A stretch of 64,000 nt of DNA from Euleptes europaea (Eukaryota > Chordata > Lepidosauria > Squamata > Sphaerodactylidae): the NCBI RefSeq assembly GCF_029931775.1, contig NC_079322.1, forward strand, positions 24,626,542 through 24,690,541, in the 5' to 3' direction. Below, piece by piece: positions 43,735-55,206 of this stretch. The translations under genes were made by a program, and so were the position numbers. The first letter of the stretch is position 1. Each line of letters starts with the position of its first letter. The notes beneath the pieces were generated by a model. The model was not told the DNA's origin. It did no database searches and worked only from the letters and a program-made list of their open reading frames with translations.

Positions 43735-45704
43735 GTACTGATACAGTTACACTTAAAGTAAAATTATGATCATCTTAACTTTAGCACAGAACCTGTTTTA
43801 GAATAACACAAACTGGCTCTGTCATTTGACATTGCCACTTGTCTTTAGGCATCATTCTGAAAGCTTGCAAGATATTTTTCGAATTGATTTTTCAGATGTC
43901 AACTCATTCAGAGGCAAGATTGACCTCTGCAAAGAGCAGAACTTTCCCACTTCGGGGTCCAATTCTTCTGGCTTTCTGTAGACTTCAGATGGCCTTTTGA
44001 AACTAACATTGTAATCAGTTTTGTTGATTTCTATCTTTGGCCATGTCATAGTCTAATCCTTTGCTATTTTCTTTGTAATTGTGGTTCTTACGTATTAATT
44101 ATTTTACTTAAACCATTTTGTGTACTTAAACCATTTTGTGTACGTCTTAAGTTTTCTAATTAAAAGCATGATAACTGTATGTAAATAAACATTATTCAGA
44201 TATAGTTAAACGCTTTATAAGTGTGTACTTTTAATGCAAGGCACGAAATCTAATAGCTGACCAAATGAACACTCAGCATGGCATTTGGGATCCTGAACAG
44301 AAAAAATTTTCCAGTATGTTGACAGCTATGGCACATGTATCTCTCAGAACTTGGCACATAGATCTGGCTTGCAGAAAATCTATGTGCATGCTAGCTTTAA
44401 ATGATGCTTTTTCGGGGGGGGGGGGATAAAAATAGGATTTGTTTTATTGTTCTCCATTAAAACTGTCAAGGGTACTGTGTGTTTTTGTGGTTTTGTTAGT
44501 GCCATTGCAAGATGGTGAAGCAAAGAATATCTGCGATTTCGTTTGGGAAGAATTTGCACTGTGCATTGGGCATGGAGAGGCACTCTCTTGTAATACAGAG
44601 GCTTCGGACGGCGTGGGAGGGCAAAAAAGGATAATACGCGTTTGGGGTAGTATAAAGAGAGATTTGGAAAGAGGGAAAAAAACATGACTGATCTGCTTGC
44701 CTGTGCTGGGACCACAGTTTCATATGAATTGCATAATTCAACTTGCCAGCAAATCTGGAAGTGAAGAAGTCTGCTCTCTTAACCCTTCCTTGCATTTATG
44801 TAGCCAGAGGCTGGAGAATATGCCAGCATACTGGCTATGATGGAGGAGCAATCTCTGGGGCATGCAGAGTGCTTTACAGTGACAGATTCCTACGTTGTAA
44901 GGCAGGTTATCTACCCAACCAAGGACCTAAAGCCTGTGAAAATATCAGCAGCTGAAGTAAAGTAGTAGGTGAAGCATTCTTAATGTGGATAATGGAGATT
45001 CACGTTGAGGGTTTGACAGTGCTGACAATCCATATAGCCCTGTGCTGAAAAATGACTGTACCTGTTCTATTTTGGGGCTCAACAAATCCCTGGTGCTAGG
45101 TCACCATGGCGACTAGAAATTTTATTGTGGTTCCTAGCAATGATTTTACTGTAGCTTCTCTCAGTAGTTCTTAGACCTAGTATAGAACTCGTTTTGTTGT
45201 ATGATGTAAAAATGTGCGTGAGTGAGATTCTTGTCATCACTTGTTTATATGTTAACTTGATGCTATTCAATGGTGGTGGATAAATTCATTTCTTAACCAG
45301 TTGCTTTCTACACTGGCTTCAATATTCAGTTACATTATTTGATTGTTTTTTAAAAGCTCTAAATCAAAGAAAACAATACAGAAATATGAAAAAATTGTGA
45401 AATCATGAAAGTTTGTATTTCAGTGCTTTATAAACAATGCAGAGTAGAACACATCTATTCAGTTGGGATTTCATCCCTTCTCTTTTAGGGTATGTCATAG
45501 TTAAAAAGAAAAAAGCACAACCCAGATCTTTTTATACCAATGTGTGGTTAGTAATGCAGACCTTCTTTTGCAAGCAGATGCCACATACGTTTGTACTGAC
45601 GTTTTCAAAATTGTAACCAATTCTTTGTCATCCTTACATACACTTAAAAAAAAATCCTTATAAAATACCTTTGGATTCCATAGCAATTCAGAGCCAGTAA
45701 TATC

Positions 45705-45930
45705 TTTTATATTTTATTTCCTTATACTCCACCTTTCTCCCCCATGGGAACCCAAGATTGGCTTACAACAGTCTCCCCTTTGCCATTTTATCATCACAGC
45801 AACCCTGGGAGGTAGGCGAGAGAGAAATGTGACTGGCCCAAGGTCACCCAGCAAACTTCCATGGCAGAGTGGAGATTGAAACTTGGGTTTTCCAGATTGT
45901 AGTCCGTTACTCTAACCATTGGCTCCAATC
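45705..45930 (-). repeat. tRNA-derived SINE, minus strand
   Basis: CACCTTTCTCCCCCATGGG, GCAACCCTGGGAGGTAGG, GGTCACCCAGCAAACTTCC and TTGGGTTTTCCAGATTG follow the 3938-4137 family in reverse. Confidence 0.82.
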
Positions 45931-46188
45931 TCTGAATTTGTTTCCAAAAAGTATATATTAAATTTGTCTTGGAGGTTTAACCATGCCGACATTCCACATC
46001 ATCTAAATTATAAATATGTTTCCATCTCTGTGGCATTAAATACCACCTTAAATGAACTTTAAAACTATTTATGGATATATTTATTATACTCCAAGATATG
46101 TTATCCCAGATCCATTCCCATTCTTTTAATGTAATAAATCCTATTTCTCTTTTCTGTTTCCCTTTAAATTCTTTCCCTTTATTATCCA

Positions 46189-46242
46189 GATTGCCCTGTC
46201 TGGATCACCCAAGCTAGCCCAATCTTGTCAGATCTCAGAAGC
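46189..46242 (+). repeat. 5S-rRNA-derived SINE fragment
   Basis: AGCCCAATCTTGTCAGATCT then CAGAAGCT matches the 5S-like head of the SINE at 18195 (GCCCGATCTCGACAGATCTT). It is broken off after about 55 bp, where a palindromic element begins. Confidence 0.65.
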
Positions 46243-46245
46243 TGC

Positions 46246-46385
46246 AGCAGGAATGCTAAACTGAACTTTTGGCATGCTGCGAGCCTAGACTTCAGTTCAG
46301 CATCCCTGCCGCATCCGGAGTTCATCTGTGGAAGGTAAACTGAAGTCTAGGCTCGCTCACAGTGCACCCAGCCTTCAGTTTAGCA
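46246..46385. repeat. Long imperfect palindrome (fold-back element)
   Basis: The left arm, TGCTAAACTGAAC then GCGAGCCTAGACTTCAGTT, is matched in reverse by AACTGAAGTCTAGGCTCGC and TTCAGTTTAGCAC on the right. The arms are about 47-49 bp around a 40-bp centre. It could be a small inverted-repeat transposon; no target duplication is evident. Confidence 0.65.
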
Positions 46386-47690
46386 CCCCTCCCTGCCCCA
46401 GTTGAACTCCACATGGGGTTTGACTGCGGCGGGGAAGTTAAAGTGAGATCCCTGCCACCCGGCTTCTCTGGACTTTGGAGAGGCCTGGTGGTGGGGATCT
46501 GCCTGCATGTCAGCTCCAAAGGTCCAGATTTTGGATCAGTCTGGATTTTGGATGTCCAGATAGGGGATACTCAACTTGTAGTACTGAAAGCCTGTCCCTT
46601 AAATGAATCTCAGTATGTTGTCTAGGGAGTTATGGCTCCAGTATGTATTTCTGGCCACTGATCCTGCAAAGCAAGAGTTTGTCAGCTGACTCTCTGTATT
46701 TATTCAGAAGTCTCAGTGTTCAGTGAATTTACTTGTAGGTTAATGTGTGCATGTCTTCAAGGAAGTCATTGATTGCTAGGTGTTCTCTGTGCTTCTGTAA
46801 CTTCCTGTAGAAAGATAGCAATGATTTATGGTATATAGGACCGACAGAGCTCTAGGAAAAGTGTTGCTTTTTTAATCTGTTGCACCATACAATGCAGATT
46901 ATTTTAGGCAATAATCAATTGTAGCAATACTCTTGCCAGACAACATGTCACCACCCAGAAAAGTGGTAAGCTATATTGAGAAGCCTAACCTTTACAGTCC
47001 AGCCCTGAAAGGGGGGGCAGATCCCTCCCCAGAGGCTTCCCGGCCACTGAAAAGTGACTTGTGGGGTATTTTAAAAACAAACGGGAGAAAAATCCTCCAT
47101 TGCCTCCAATGGGGCTGTGCCACCAAAAAAGCTGGTGCAACACCACCGCAATGCGAGGTGGCATTCCTGGGGCGAGGGGTGAGGAAGCTGCCTAATACCA
47201 TCTCCTCTCCTTGGAAGGCCTCCCATGCTGGCATGGACTTTCCCTTCTGGTGGCGGGGACCGGTGGCTCCCAGACGCCGGCGTGCTTGCCCCCAAGCCGG
47301 CGTTGGTGCCACCTTATTCTGTGATAAGATGGCACCTATGCCAGTGCAGGGTCACAGCAGTTCCTAAGGAGCTTCACCCTCCCTTCAGGAATGGGCTCAT
47401 TCATAGCCTTTGTTAATAGACTAAAACTGGAGGTTAAATAAGGACACAGTCATGATGCAACTTTTAAAGATGGCTCATTTCATACTGACAAAGGGAGCTT
47501 TGGCCCTTGAAGGCTTATACCCTGAAAATCTTGTTAGTCTCGAAGGTACTACTGGTTCTTGTTTCGTTCAGTATTTGAATATGAACATCTTGATTTTTTT
47601 TTCTGTATTTTGACAAAATCGGTGAGCAGGATGCGCATGTTGGAACCTTTGAATTTACTGTCAAATAAGATTATTTTTACCTTTTTGTAG

Positions 47691-47741
47691 CTTTCTCAAC
47701 GTTCTTATGATAGAAAATGGGGACATATCCAGAAGTGGATG
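47691..47741 (+). CDS. LRRFIP2: LRRFIP2 alternative exon, WGxIxxWM motif
   Basis: There are 17 codons, LSQRSYDRKWGHIQKWM, in phase 0 at both ends (acceptor TTTTTGTAG, donor GTAGGC). Human LRRFIP2, from memory, has a closely similar stretch (SFDRKWGQIQKWLE). LRRFIP1 has a related exon with KWGDIEQWM, so the W-G-x-I-x-x-W-M core predates the split of the paralogues. In mammals this is one of the exons present only in longer isoforms. Confidence 0.92.
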
Positions 47742-49664
47742 GTAGGCCAGGATTGCCCATTGTGTGTTGTAAGAACACTAATATGATTGCAGTGATCCAC
47801 TTACTAATAGCTTGTATACTGTGTGCAATTTGATTGGTAGAGTATAGTATAGACACATAGGACTTGCATGATCAGGAATGTATGTTTGAGTAAGAAAAAT
47901 TTATATACAGAAATTTACATGATGAAATAAAACATTGGAGGAGCCTGGGAGTTCTTGGGTAGGGGTCTTCAAAATGTATTGCCTGCTTTTTTGATGATTG
48001 TAAGTATCTTATTCGTATTGATTGGTTGCGTTGAATTGTTTTACTTCTGTTACCCACCTTGGTTTCCAGTTATCTGGAAGAAAGGTGGGCATATACATAG
48101 TTGAAATTAATTAATTAATTAAATTGAGTTATATGCATCTACTAAATAAACACAATTATAGCTTTCCCTAGAGACATAAAAATAGATCCGCATGACAAGC
48201 ATGCATATATCTCTCCCATGGGACTTAAGATTACTTAACTTTGGCTGGATCATACCCTGAGTAATGATAATACTGAATAAGGGAAACTTCAGGAAAGAAT
48301 TTCATATTATTCTTTGTTTACCGCATTACATAAATTCTATTCTAACCAAAATAATATCCCAAGCTTTCCTTGACCACTCTCCATCGTTATTTGGGACTTT
48401 CTGATATTAATGATAAGAGTAAGAATTACTCTTAATAAGAGTAAGAATTAATTCAATAGTCGGTTATTAAGAGCAATCATAGTTATCAATATTGATATAG
48501 AGATGTCTCCAGGATACCCATATGTATGTGTCCCATATAATATTTTATAAACATTTTCTATTCCTACTGCACAGTGCCCTAAAATCAGTATGATATCTAG
48601 ATTTAAAATCCGGATAACTGTTTAAATATAAATTTCAATAAAGGTGAAAAATTCTTATGAAACTTATGATTAGAAACTGCTAACGTTAATTAACTGCATT
48701 CACTTCCTTTCCCTTATAATTAAGAAAGCTGTTACAGCATGTATGCTAGTGAGATTTTTGGTATAAATATGCTAGTAGAAGTAAACATAGTTTCTGATTA
48801 TTAATCCCTAATTGGTGGTTGATTTTTAAAATGTCCATTCTGTCAGTATATTTCTCTGGACATTTGTTGTTGGACCTTAAGATAGTATCACAATTGACAT
48901 CAGCAAAAATGTACAGTTCTTGTTGCATAATCCCACAGTCTCTACCTGTTTATATGTGTAATATAGTCATTTCAGGCTACTGAAGAGTAATGGGCTAGCA
49001 GAACAACTTGGAAATCCCTACCCCAAGGTTTCCCCCTTCAGGATTCACTAAGCACGGGGCAAAGTGCTTAGCACTCATCTAAGGGGCTTCAGCAGACTAA
49101 TTGCTGCTTCTCAGTTTCTCTTATGCTGGAACATTTTCAGTCCTTGTTAGGATGTTTTCATCCTCCCCCCCCCCCAATTTTTTCTTTTGGTTAATTTACG
49201 AAGTCATATTTTTCTGCATACTTGGCAATCCCCTGAATACCCCCTTTTCCTCTTACTTGCTGCTTTTGTGAATGGTGCAGAGATGGCCGCTTTACTGTTA
49301 GAATATAGGGTTATTAAAGAAGTAAAAGTTATCATTGGCTGTTTCGCTAAAGGAAATGCTGCAGTGTTTCCAGCCATTTACCATCTTTGGTAGTTACATA
49401 AAAGAGCAATGCATGCAAACCTGCTATTAATCCTTCATATGATAATCCAGTTACTTACCACAGAGCTGAGACAAATTTAGACAAACTGGTGACACGTGGC
49501 AAATTGAAGGAGACTCAATTTAAAGAGTAGTCAGACCAGCCTCTGTGCTCAATATGGCCCTGTTTTCCACCAAAGTTTCTGAATCTTTTTCTGGGTTAAA
49601 AATACTAGCTGTTGTGATCTTATTTTTTTCTTAAATAATTTGATATCTGATATCCTTCTTGTAG
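47742..49664 (+). other. LRRFIP2 intron, 1.9 kb
   Basis: AT-rich, with an (AATT)n run at 48106-48123 next to a possible L2-like tail (about 48030-48100) and a C10 run at 49166. No exon is recognised. Confidence 0.45.
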
Positions 49665-49718
49665 GATGATTCAGAGAAGGCTAAGTATTCACACCGGCCC
49701 AGCCATCGGTCATATCTG
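49665..49718 (+). CDS. LRRFIP2: LRRFIP2 middle-region exon (DDSEKAKYSHR)
   Basis: There are 18 codons, DDSEKAKYSHRPSHRSYL, flanked by acceptor CTTGTAG and donor GTTTGT, phase 0-0. It corresponds to the EDSERARYSHRSSHH stretch of mammalian LRRFIP2 that follows the WGxIxxWM motif. The content is basic and Ser/His-rich with no folded domain expected. Confidence 0.9.
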
Positions 49719-49809
49719 GTTTGTACTAACTTACAAAATCTCCTTTCTTCCTCCCCCCTCCCCATTTCTATTAAACATCACTTCATTTGTTGTTTAATTT
49801 TGTGATTAG

Positions 49810-49854
49810 GGAGCTGATGGCTTTGTGTCTTCTCGGAATGCTGGTAGTCACAGG
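49810..49854 (+). CDS. LRRFIP2: LRRFIP2 small exon (GADGFVSSRNAGSHR)
   Basis: There are 15 codons in phase 0-0, acceptor GATTAG and donor GTTAGT. The C-terminal GSHR and the position match the mammalian GVEDALSIRSVGSHR segment, although the interior has diverged. The exon sits only 91 bp after the previous one, by far the shortest intron in this gene here. This suggests the pair may be spliced together. Confidence 0.85.
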
Positions 49855-49940
49855 GTTAGTACTGTTTGCTTATCGTAAGCTATCTTTTATGTTTTTATAA
49901 ATTATATAGTGTTTGAAATGCTTCAAAGATAATGAATTAC

Positions 49941-50811
49941 CGTATATACCCGTGTATAAGCCGACCCGCGTATAAGCCGAGGTGCCTAATTTCTCCCCAA
50001 AAATGGGGAAAAATTAGGCACCCGCGTATAAGCCGAGGATTGGCTTATAACCCCTCCCCCCCCAAGACTTACCTTCTGGGCTCCTGGCGGCGGGAAGCGG
50101 CGGATCCGGCGGGGGCGGCGGAGCGCCCTCCCCGCGGCTGCAGCAGGCCTCTGTAGGCCGCTCCCGGCCGGGAGAAGGCGGCGGGGGCGGCGGAGCGCCC
50201 TCCCTGCGGCCGCAGCAGGCCTCTGTAGGCCGCTCCCGGCCGGGAGAAGGCAGCGGGGGCGGCTGAGCGCCCTCCCCGCGGCCGCAGAGAGCCTCTAGAG
50301 GCTGCTCCCGGCCGGGAGAAGGCGGCGGGGGCGGCTGAGCTCCCTCCCCGCGGCCGCAGAGGGCCTCTGAAGGCCGCTCCCGGCCGGGAGAAGGCGGCGG
50401 GGGCGGCGGAGTGCCCTCCCCGCGGCCGCAGAGGGCCTCTAGAGGCCGCTCCCGGCCGGGAGAAGGCGGCGGGGGCGGCGGAGCGCCCTCCCCGCGGCCG
50501 CAGAGGGCCTCTAGAGGCCGCTCCCGGCCGGGAGAAGGCGGCGGGGGCGGCGGAGCGCCCTCCCCGCGGCCGCAGAGGGCCTCTAGAGGCCGCTCCCGGC
50601 CGGGAGAAGGTGGCGGGGGCGGCTGAGCGCCCTCCCCGCAGCCGCAGAGGGCCTCTAGAGGCCGCTCCCGGCCTGGAAAAGATGGCGGTGGTAAGTTCCC
50701 CCCTCCCTCCTCCTCCCCCCCTCTACCGTATTGACCCGCGTATAAGCCGAGGCCGGCTTTTTCAGCCCTTTTTTTGGGCTGAAAAACTCGGCTTATACGC
50801 GAGTATATACG
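49941..50811. mobile_element. DNA transposon with inverted ends, enclosing a minisatellite
   Basis: The left end CGTATATACCCGTGTATAAG and right end CTTATACGCGAGTATATACG are inverted copies. Sub-terminal repeats of GCGTATAAGCCGAGG occur on both sides, and a hairpin TTTTCAGCCC/GGGCTGAAAA lies near 50769-50795. This terminal sequence is common in reptile genomes; I cannot name the superfamily with confidence. No transposase is encoded. The centre is the 72-bp array listed next. The whole lies in an LRRFIP2 intron 87 bp after an exon. Confidence 0.75.
50090..50690. repeat. GC-rich minisatellite, about 8 units of exactly 72 bp
   Basis: CTCCCGGCCGGGAGAAGG-type units start at 50161, 50233, 50305, 50377, 50449, 50521 and 50593, with a last variant at 50665. 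Every step is 72 bp with no length change. Because 72 is a multiple of three, the minus strand stays open for 287 codons (50014-50877) with a 24-residue repeat (GRERPLEALCGRGEG then PPPPPPSP). The other strand is partly open as well, so the ORF is a by-product of the period and not evidence of a protein. Confidence 0.9.
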
Positions 50812-52081
50812 ATAGATCCCAGGACTCCTTTTCTCTGAGGAATATTTCTTCAACAGCAGAAGATGCTCACTTAGCAAAGGAGGAATCCTTGGTTTGGATT
50901 CTGTATAGTATCAAAAAGTGCTTTTTGAGCACCTAGGAGAATCAACATGTTCCGTCACGGGCAAGAATTTCTGTACCCATTTTTCCCTTAAAACATATGA
51001 TCATCTTAGTGCCATAAACTGAGGTGTACTCCTTGTACAACAACCATTAAGGGTTCGTTTTGAAGCTCAGGATCTCTTTTAAAAATGTAAAGTGTGGTGG
51101 TGCCAAAATGAGCAGAATACAACAGCAGCTGGCAGCCCACCATTTAGAATGTTTTGTGCCAAGTAATAGCTTTGGTTATGTTTCATCAACTGCTAAATTT
51201 CAGCTAAATTTCAAATAACTGAGAGTGTGCAGAAAAGAAACATCTGAATATGTAACACACTGTGGATTAAATAATAAAATTTTAAATTCCATACATCATG
51301 CAAATAATTTTTGTATCTTTTAAAATTGTTCAGCTAAATTAAGCAGCTTAAATTAAAATTGCAGATATTTGAGTAGAAATTCTTAAGAAATACTGGCCTG
51401 AAACATGCTAGCATGTTACTGCTATAAAGTATGTAAAAAAAATGAATGACTTGCATGCTGTATGGAATCTCACTTGCATTATTTAATCCATATTATGTTA
51501 TATATTCAGTCAAGGTAGCAGTGTATGCACACAGTAATTAGAAGTGATGAGGAAGGTCTGGCAGTAGAAAACAACTAATGTTAGCATAAGTTTAAAATGG
51601 ATTGAAAGATGAAGTTTTTTCTTAGATGCTAAATGAACTACCAAGTACATTTTGATAATTATAGAACTACGCGGGCGTGCTGGTTTGAACTGGGAAAATG
51701 GAGGGCTGGTTGCGTTTTTTAGAAATTTGGCATCCTAGTACATTTGTATGTGGGTAAGAGTAGTGTTCATTGATATGGCATAAAATGCCTCATCTGCATG
51801 CATTTATAAATATGAGAGAAACAATGACAGGGTGGGTTATATACTGTCACTCCTCTCAGCTACATAAAAAGTGGAACATTTTGTTAGTGCAAAATGCATT
51901 TCATTAATGCAAGGTGACAGCCTTCGGTGAGCAGTGTGGCAGGATACAGCCCATTACTTTAGCATAAAGGGAAAATAAATAAAATGTAGCAGTTCATATA
52001 AATCAAATAAAAACTTAGGTTTAGAACAAAATTTTTGAGGAGAACTTTTCAGTTTCATTATCTAACTATTTTGTTCTTAAG
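50812..52081 (+). other. LRRFIP2 intron part, unassigned
   Basis: AT-rich intron between the minisatellite element and the 52082 exon. No feature is recognised. Confidence 0.45.
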
Positions 52082-52150
52082 AGCTCCTCATTGGATGTCA
52101 GTGGGTCACACAGGAGCAGAGCAAGTACCTCCAGAAGGAGAGATCCTGTG
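52082..52150 (+). CDS. LRRFIP2: LRRFIP2 Ser/Arg-rich exon
   Basis: There are 23 codons beginning SSSLDVSGSHRSRAS and ending TSRRRDPV, phase 0-0, acceptor TTCTTAAG and donor GTGCGT. I do not recall a strict counterpart in the canonical human protein. It sits between GSHR and the GKKSSSSHKNLL exon and has the same low-complexity basic Ser/Arg character, so it is probably an optional exon. Clean splice sites, an open frame and the matching phase support it, but it is less certain than its neighbours. Confidence 0.75.
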
Positions 52151-55131
52151 GTGCGTAGTCAAGAGTTAACATTCTTTTAGTTTGTTCACATCATATTTTG
52201 TGCATACCAATGAGAAGTGGTGGTTGGAAAAGATTTTAATAAAATGCTGAGCCAGGAAGATGTAAGAACTGGCCTGATGAATGAGGCAGTGGGAAAGGTT
52301 ATATCTTTACTTATAGGCCACAGTATCTTGGAGCATCCATAGAAAGTCTACAAAACAACTGAAAAATAGCATGTATAATATATAAAACATTATTGAGGGA
52401 CTGCATTTCCCTGGTTTCCAGTTTCAACTATGTCTAATAATTTGCATTTCTGATGGTCTTTATTTTTTTACTTTCCATTATACTTTCACTACGATTTCTA
52501 TTAAAATTTGTTTTTGAATTAATGTTGACTTTGTGCTCCTTGATAATCTTGTGAGATTATGGGAAAAGCAGTGTGTAGAAAATCCACATTCAGTATGTAG
52601 ACAACAGTTCCTGGATGAATACAAGAATAGTTCAGTTGATGATTAATACTTCATCATGAATTAGGATGGTCAAAGTTATATTTATGATCTGGTTTGAAAA
52701 ATAGCATGTATTTATTTTAAACATTCACTTTAAACATTTAATGCTGACTTTAAATTACATATAAAATGATTAAGACTGCAATTAAAAACATAAACAGGAA
52801 GGAGGGTCAACGCTGAGGATGACTGTAGGGGTTGGGTAAGTGCTCCTTAAGGTAAACTGGTTCCAACCATAGGGCTTTAATGGTCAATGCCAGCTCCTGA
52901 ATGTAGTAGATAAGTCATAAGAAGCTCTTAACTGTTTGAGTAGGGATTTATATGGCCCAGGCTTAAGTGCATTGTCCCGTTTGCGACTATTCTCTGCCCT
53001 CTCTCCAACAGTGGCTCTGCAGATGTAGGCTCTGCTCTGTGGGACTACAGGAATTGTTGTACTTACAGATCATAGTCTGTGCTGTTAAGATGTAATGAAA
53101 TTCTGGATGAAATACTTTGACATAATGTCATGTGGCAGGTTTTTCTGCATGGGTGATGAGTTTGGTAATCATCTTTACCAAGGGTTTTCTGCATGCTCTT
53201 GAAAATAATCTGAGATGTTTTCTGGCATTGTAAAGTTAGTTCGAATGAATTTATTCAAATATGTTTATCATATCCTCTTCAATTTCCTAGATTCCTACTA
53301 CTGAATGTGAATTTGTGGGTCAATGACAGTTCTATTCATTGAGTTATTAAAGGAAGCTGCTTTCATATCACTGACTTGCACTTCAATTAAACTACATTTA
53401 AATGTATTAATTTAAAGCTTACTTTTTCCTTCATGTCACACTACAGCATATATTTAAAACATTCTATCTTGCTTCTCTCCCAAAGGATCTGAGGCAGCTT
53501 ACAAACTATAATACGTATGTTTATCTTTATACTGAAACTGGTTATCTAATGTTTTGAAAGCTCTTTGAAATAATTTAGCCCATCAAAAATGCTGTACAGC
53601 CATCAATGTAGTGACTTTTCTCATATCCTCAGGAATACCATGACCATGCATACCATGCATATATACCATGCATATATACCCTTGTTGTAAAAGGTGCAGG
53701 TGATCCACCACCAGAAAAAAAATCATTTGTGACTTCTAGAGGTATATTTCTGTGCTCCACATCCTGTGATCAGACTCATGAATATTTGTCAGGGTGTGGA
53801 GGTAAAATAAGTGCATTCAGCAATTAAGAGGGGGCAGGCTATTGTACATTTCCTAGCTTTTGCCCTGGAAGAGAAGAATGGTGGTTGAATTCTATCTTTA
53901 AGAAGATATTATGATAAAATAAAATCATCACATGGTGGTTTCGAATTTATATTTCTATTGATGCCACTGCTCCTTGATGATTATAACTTTCTACAATTTT
54001 TCCTCAACAGAGCCCCGGTTATAGTGATTCTCATGGTGGGAAGAAGTCTTCCAGCTCACATAAAAACCTTTTGGTTAGTGGTCTTCATCAACGTTCATGA
54101 GTGGCTTCTCTGTGCAGTGTATTCTTATATGTGCTTGGTATATTGCTTATAAAAGCTGCATCTTAAGTCTTAAGTCTTGCTTGCACAGTCAGCAACTCAT
54201 TGCCTACATTGTGATGGCAACTAAGCTGGTAGAGTCAATACAAACAATGATTTACAACAGGGATGGTAAACTTTAGTGAAGACCATTAGGACTCTTTAGT
54301 TTGTATGTCTTCTTGATTATACTGGGTTTGTCTATGTGGTTTTGTGCTGTCCCTTTTTGAGGCTTTTCAGAGACTTCTTCGGTAGTTTACCTTAATAATA
54401 AAGCTATGAAAAACTATAAATAAAATGCTTGTTTTTCTTTATTTTCAATGGGCATAGGAATGCAGTTCATTAAGCCCCCTCAGTAATGAGTGCTTGAAAT
54501 TCCATTGAGGAACAGCCTATATAAGGTCAGAAGCTTGAACCAAAGTAAACATCTGAAACCACTTCAGTGAATTATTGCAACACAAATGAAAGATGTTGAA
54601 ATACTGAAAACATTTCAGAACGGTTCGATCTGGATTTTTAGGATAGCAGTTTTTATGGGCTGTAACTGGTTACCGGTGGTAAATTCTATTGGAGCTAACT
54701 TAAGTCATTGAGTTTTATAAGGAACACTGTAAATTAGTCTGGTTACAATTCCAATTAGAAAAAATTATGGCAGTTTAATTTCACATTTTTTGCACATGGC
54801 CAAATTCTTTAAATATAATGAAATATGTTTTAAAATATTCTACAGTTAGGCACACCAAGTCAACACTTTGTTTAGTAAAAGGAATGGATACCAGTAGCAC
54901 AATACAAAATATTTACCATACCTTGGTTGGTAAGGGCAGCTGCCCATAGTAGGTATATACAGAATGAGGATCATCCTGTAATATATTGGTATGCTTTATA
55001 TTTAGATTTGTAATCTGGAATAAATTTAATGCTACTTCACTCTTTTAGAACATCATAATCGGTTGCATATGTCTTGTGTATTGGATCAAAATGAAATATG
55101 TTTGAATGTATATTACATTTTTTTTTGGCAG
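52151..55131 (+). other. LRRFIP2 introns on both sides of the 54011 exon
   Basis: AT-rich intronic sequence. I see no further exon and no repeat that I can name apart from a short imperfect CATGCATATATACC repeat near 53640-53680. Confidence 0.45.
54011..54073 (+). CDS. LRRFIP2: LRRFIP2 exon (SPGYSDSHGGKKSS)
   Basis: There are 21 codons, starting SPGYSDSHGGKKSSSS and ending HKNLL, phase 0-0, acceptor CCTCAACAG and donor GTTAGT. It matches the mammalian HSHGMKKRSSDSHKDLL stretch. It is a Ser/His/Lys-rich linker and a probable phosphorylation region. Confidence 0.88.
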
Positions 55132-55206
55132 AGCGGATTTTACCATGACCAAAGAAATTACAGCAGCCTTAGACATAGCAAACCACTTTCCACCTACCAC
55201 CCTCGG
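55132..55206 (+). CDS. LRRFIP2: LRRFIP2 exon (DQRNYSSLRHSKP)
   Basis: There are 25 codons containing SGFYHDQRNYSSLRHSKP and then LSTYHPR, phase 0-0, acceptor TTGGCAG and donor GTTTGT. DQRNYSSLRHSKP is identical to mammalian LRRFIP2 as I recall it (SGLYFDQRNYSSLRHSKPTSAYYTR). This is one of the strongest anchors for the gene call in the middle region. Confidence 0.95.

Larger units (their letters stand above)
43735..47690 (+). other. Intron 3 of LRRFIP2, 4.0 kb
   Basis: No additional exon can be supported. It contains a G-rich run at 44406-44418, a tRNA SINE (45705-45930), a 5S-SINE scrap (46189-46242), a long palindrome (46246-46385), a GC-rich unassigned block (46985-47400) and a short Penelope-type terminal scrap (about 47489-47560, GGCTTATACCCTGAAAATC). 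Confidence 0.5.

Noticed and set aside
46930-46970. Possible extra exon ending AAAAGTG before GTAAGC
   Set aside because: No acceptor with a pyrimidine tract in register and no similarity to LRRFIP2; frame and content do not fit.
50090-50690. Tandem array as a CRISPR
   Set aside because: The units are contiguous with no unique spacers, and the genome is vertebrate.
50014-50877. 287-codon minus-strand frame of Pro/Gly/Arg-rich 24-residue repeats as a protein-coding gene
   Set aside because: The period of 72 bp keeps several frames open automatically; there is no start context, splice signal or similarity, and the array lies inside a transposon in the intron of another gene.
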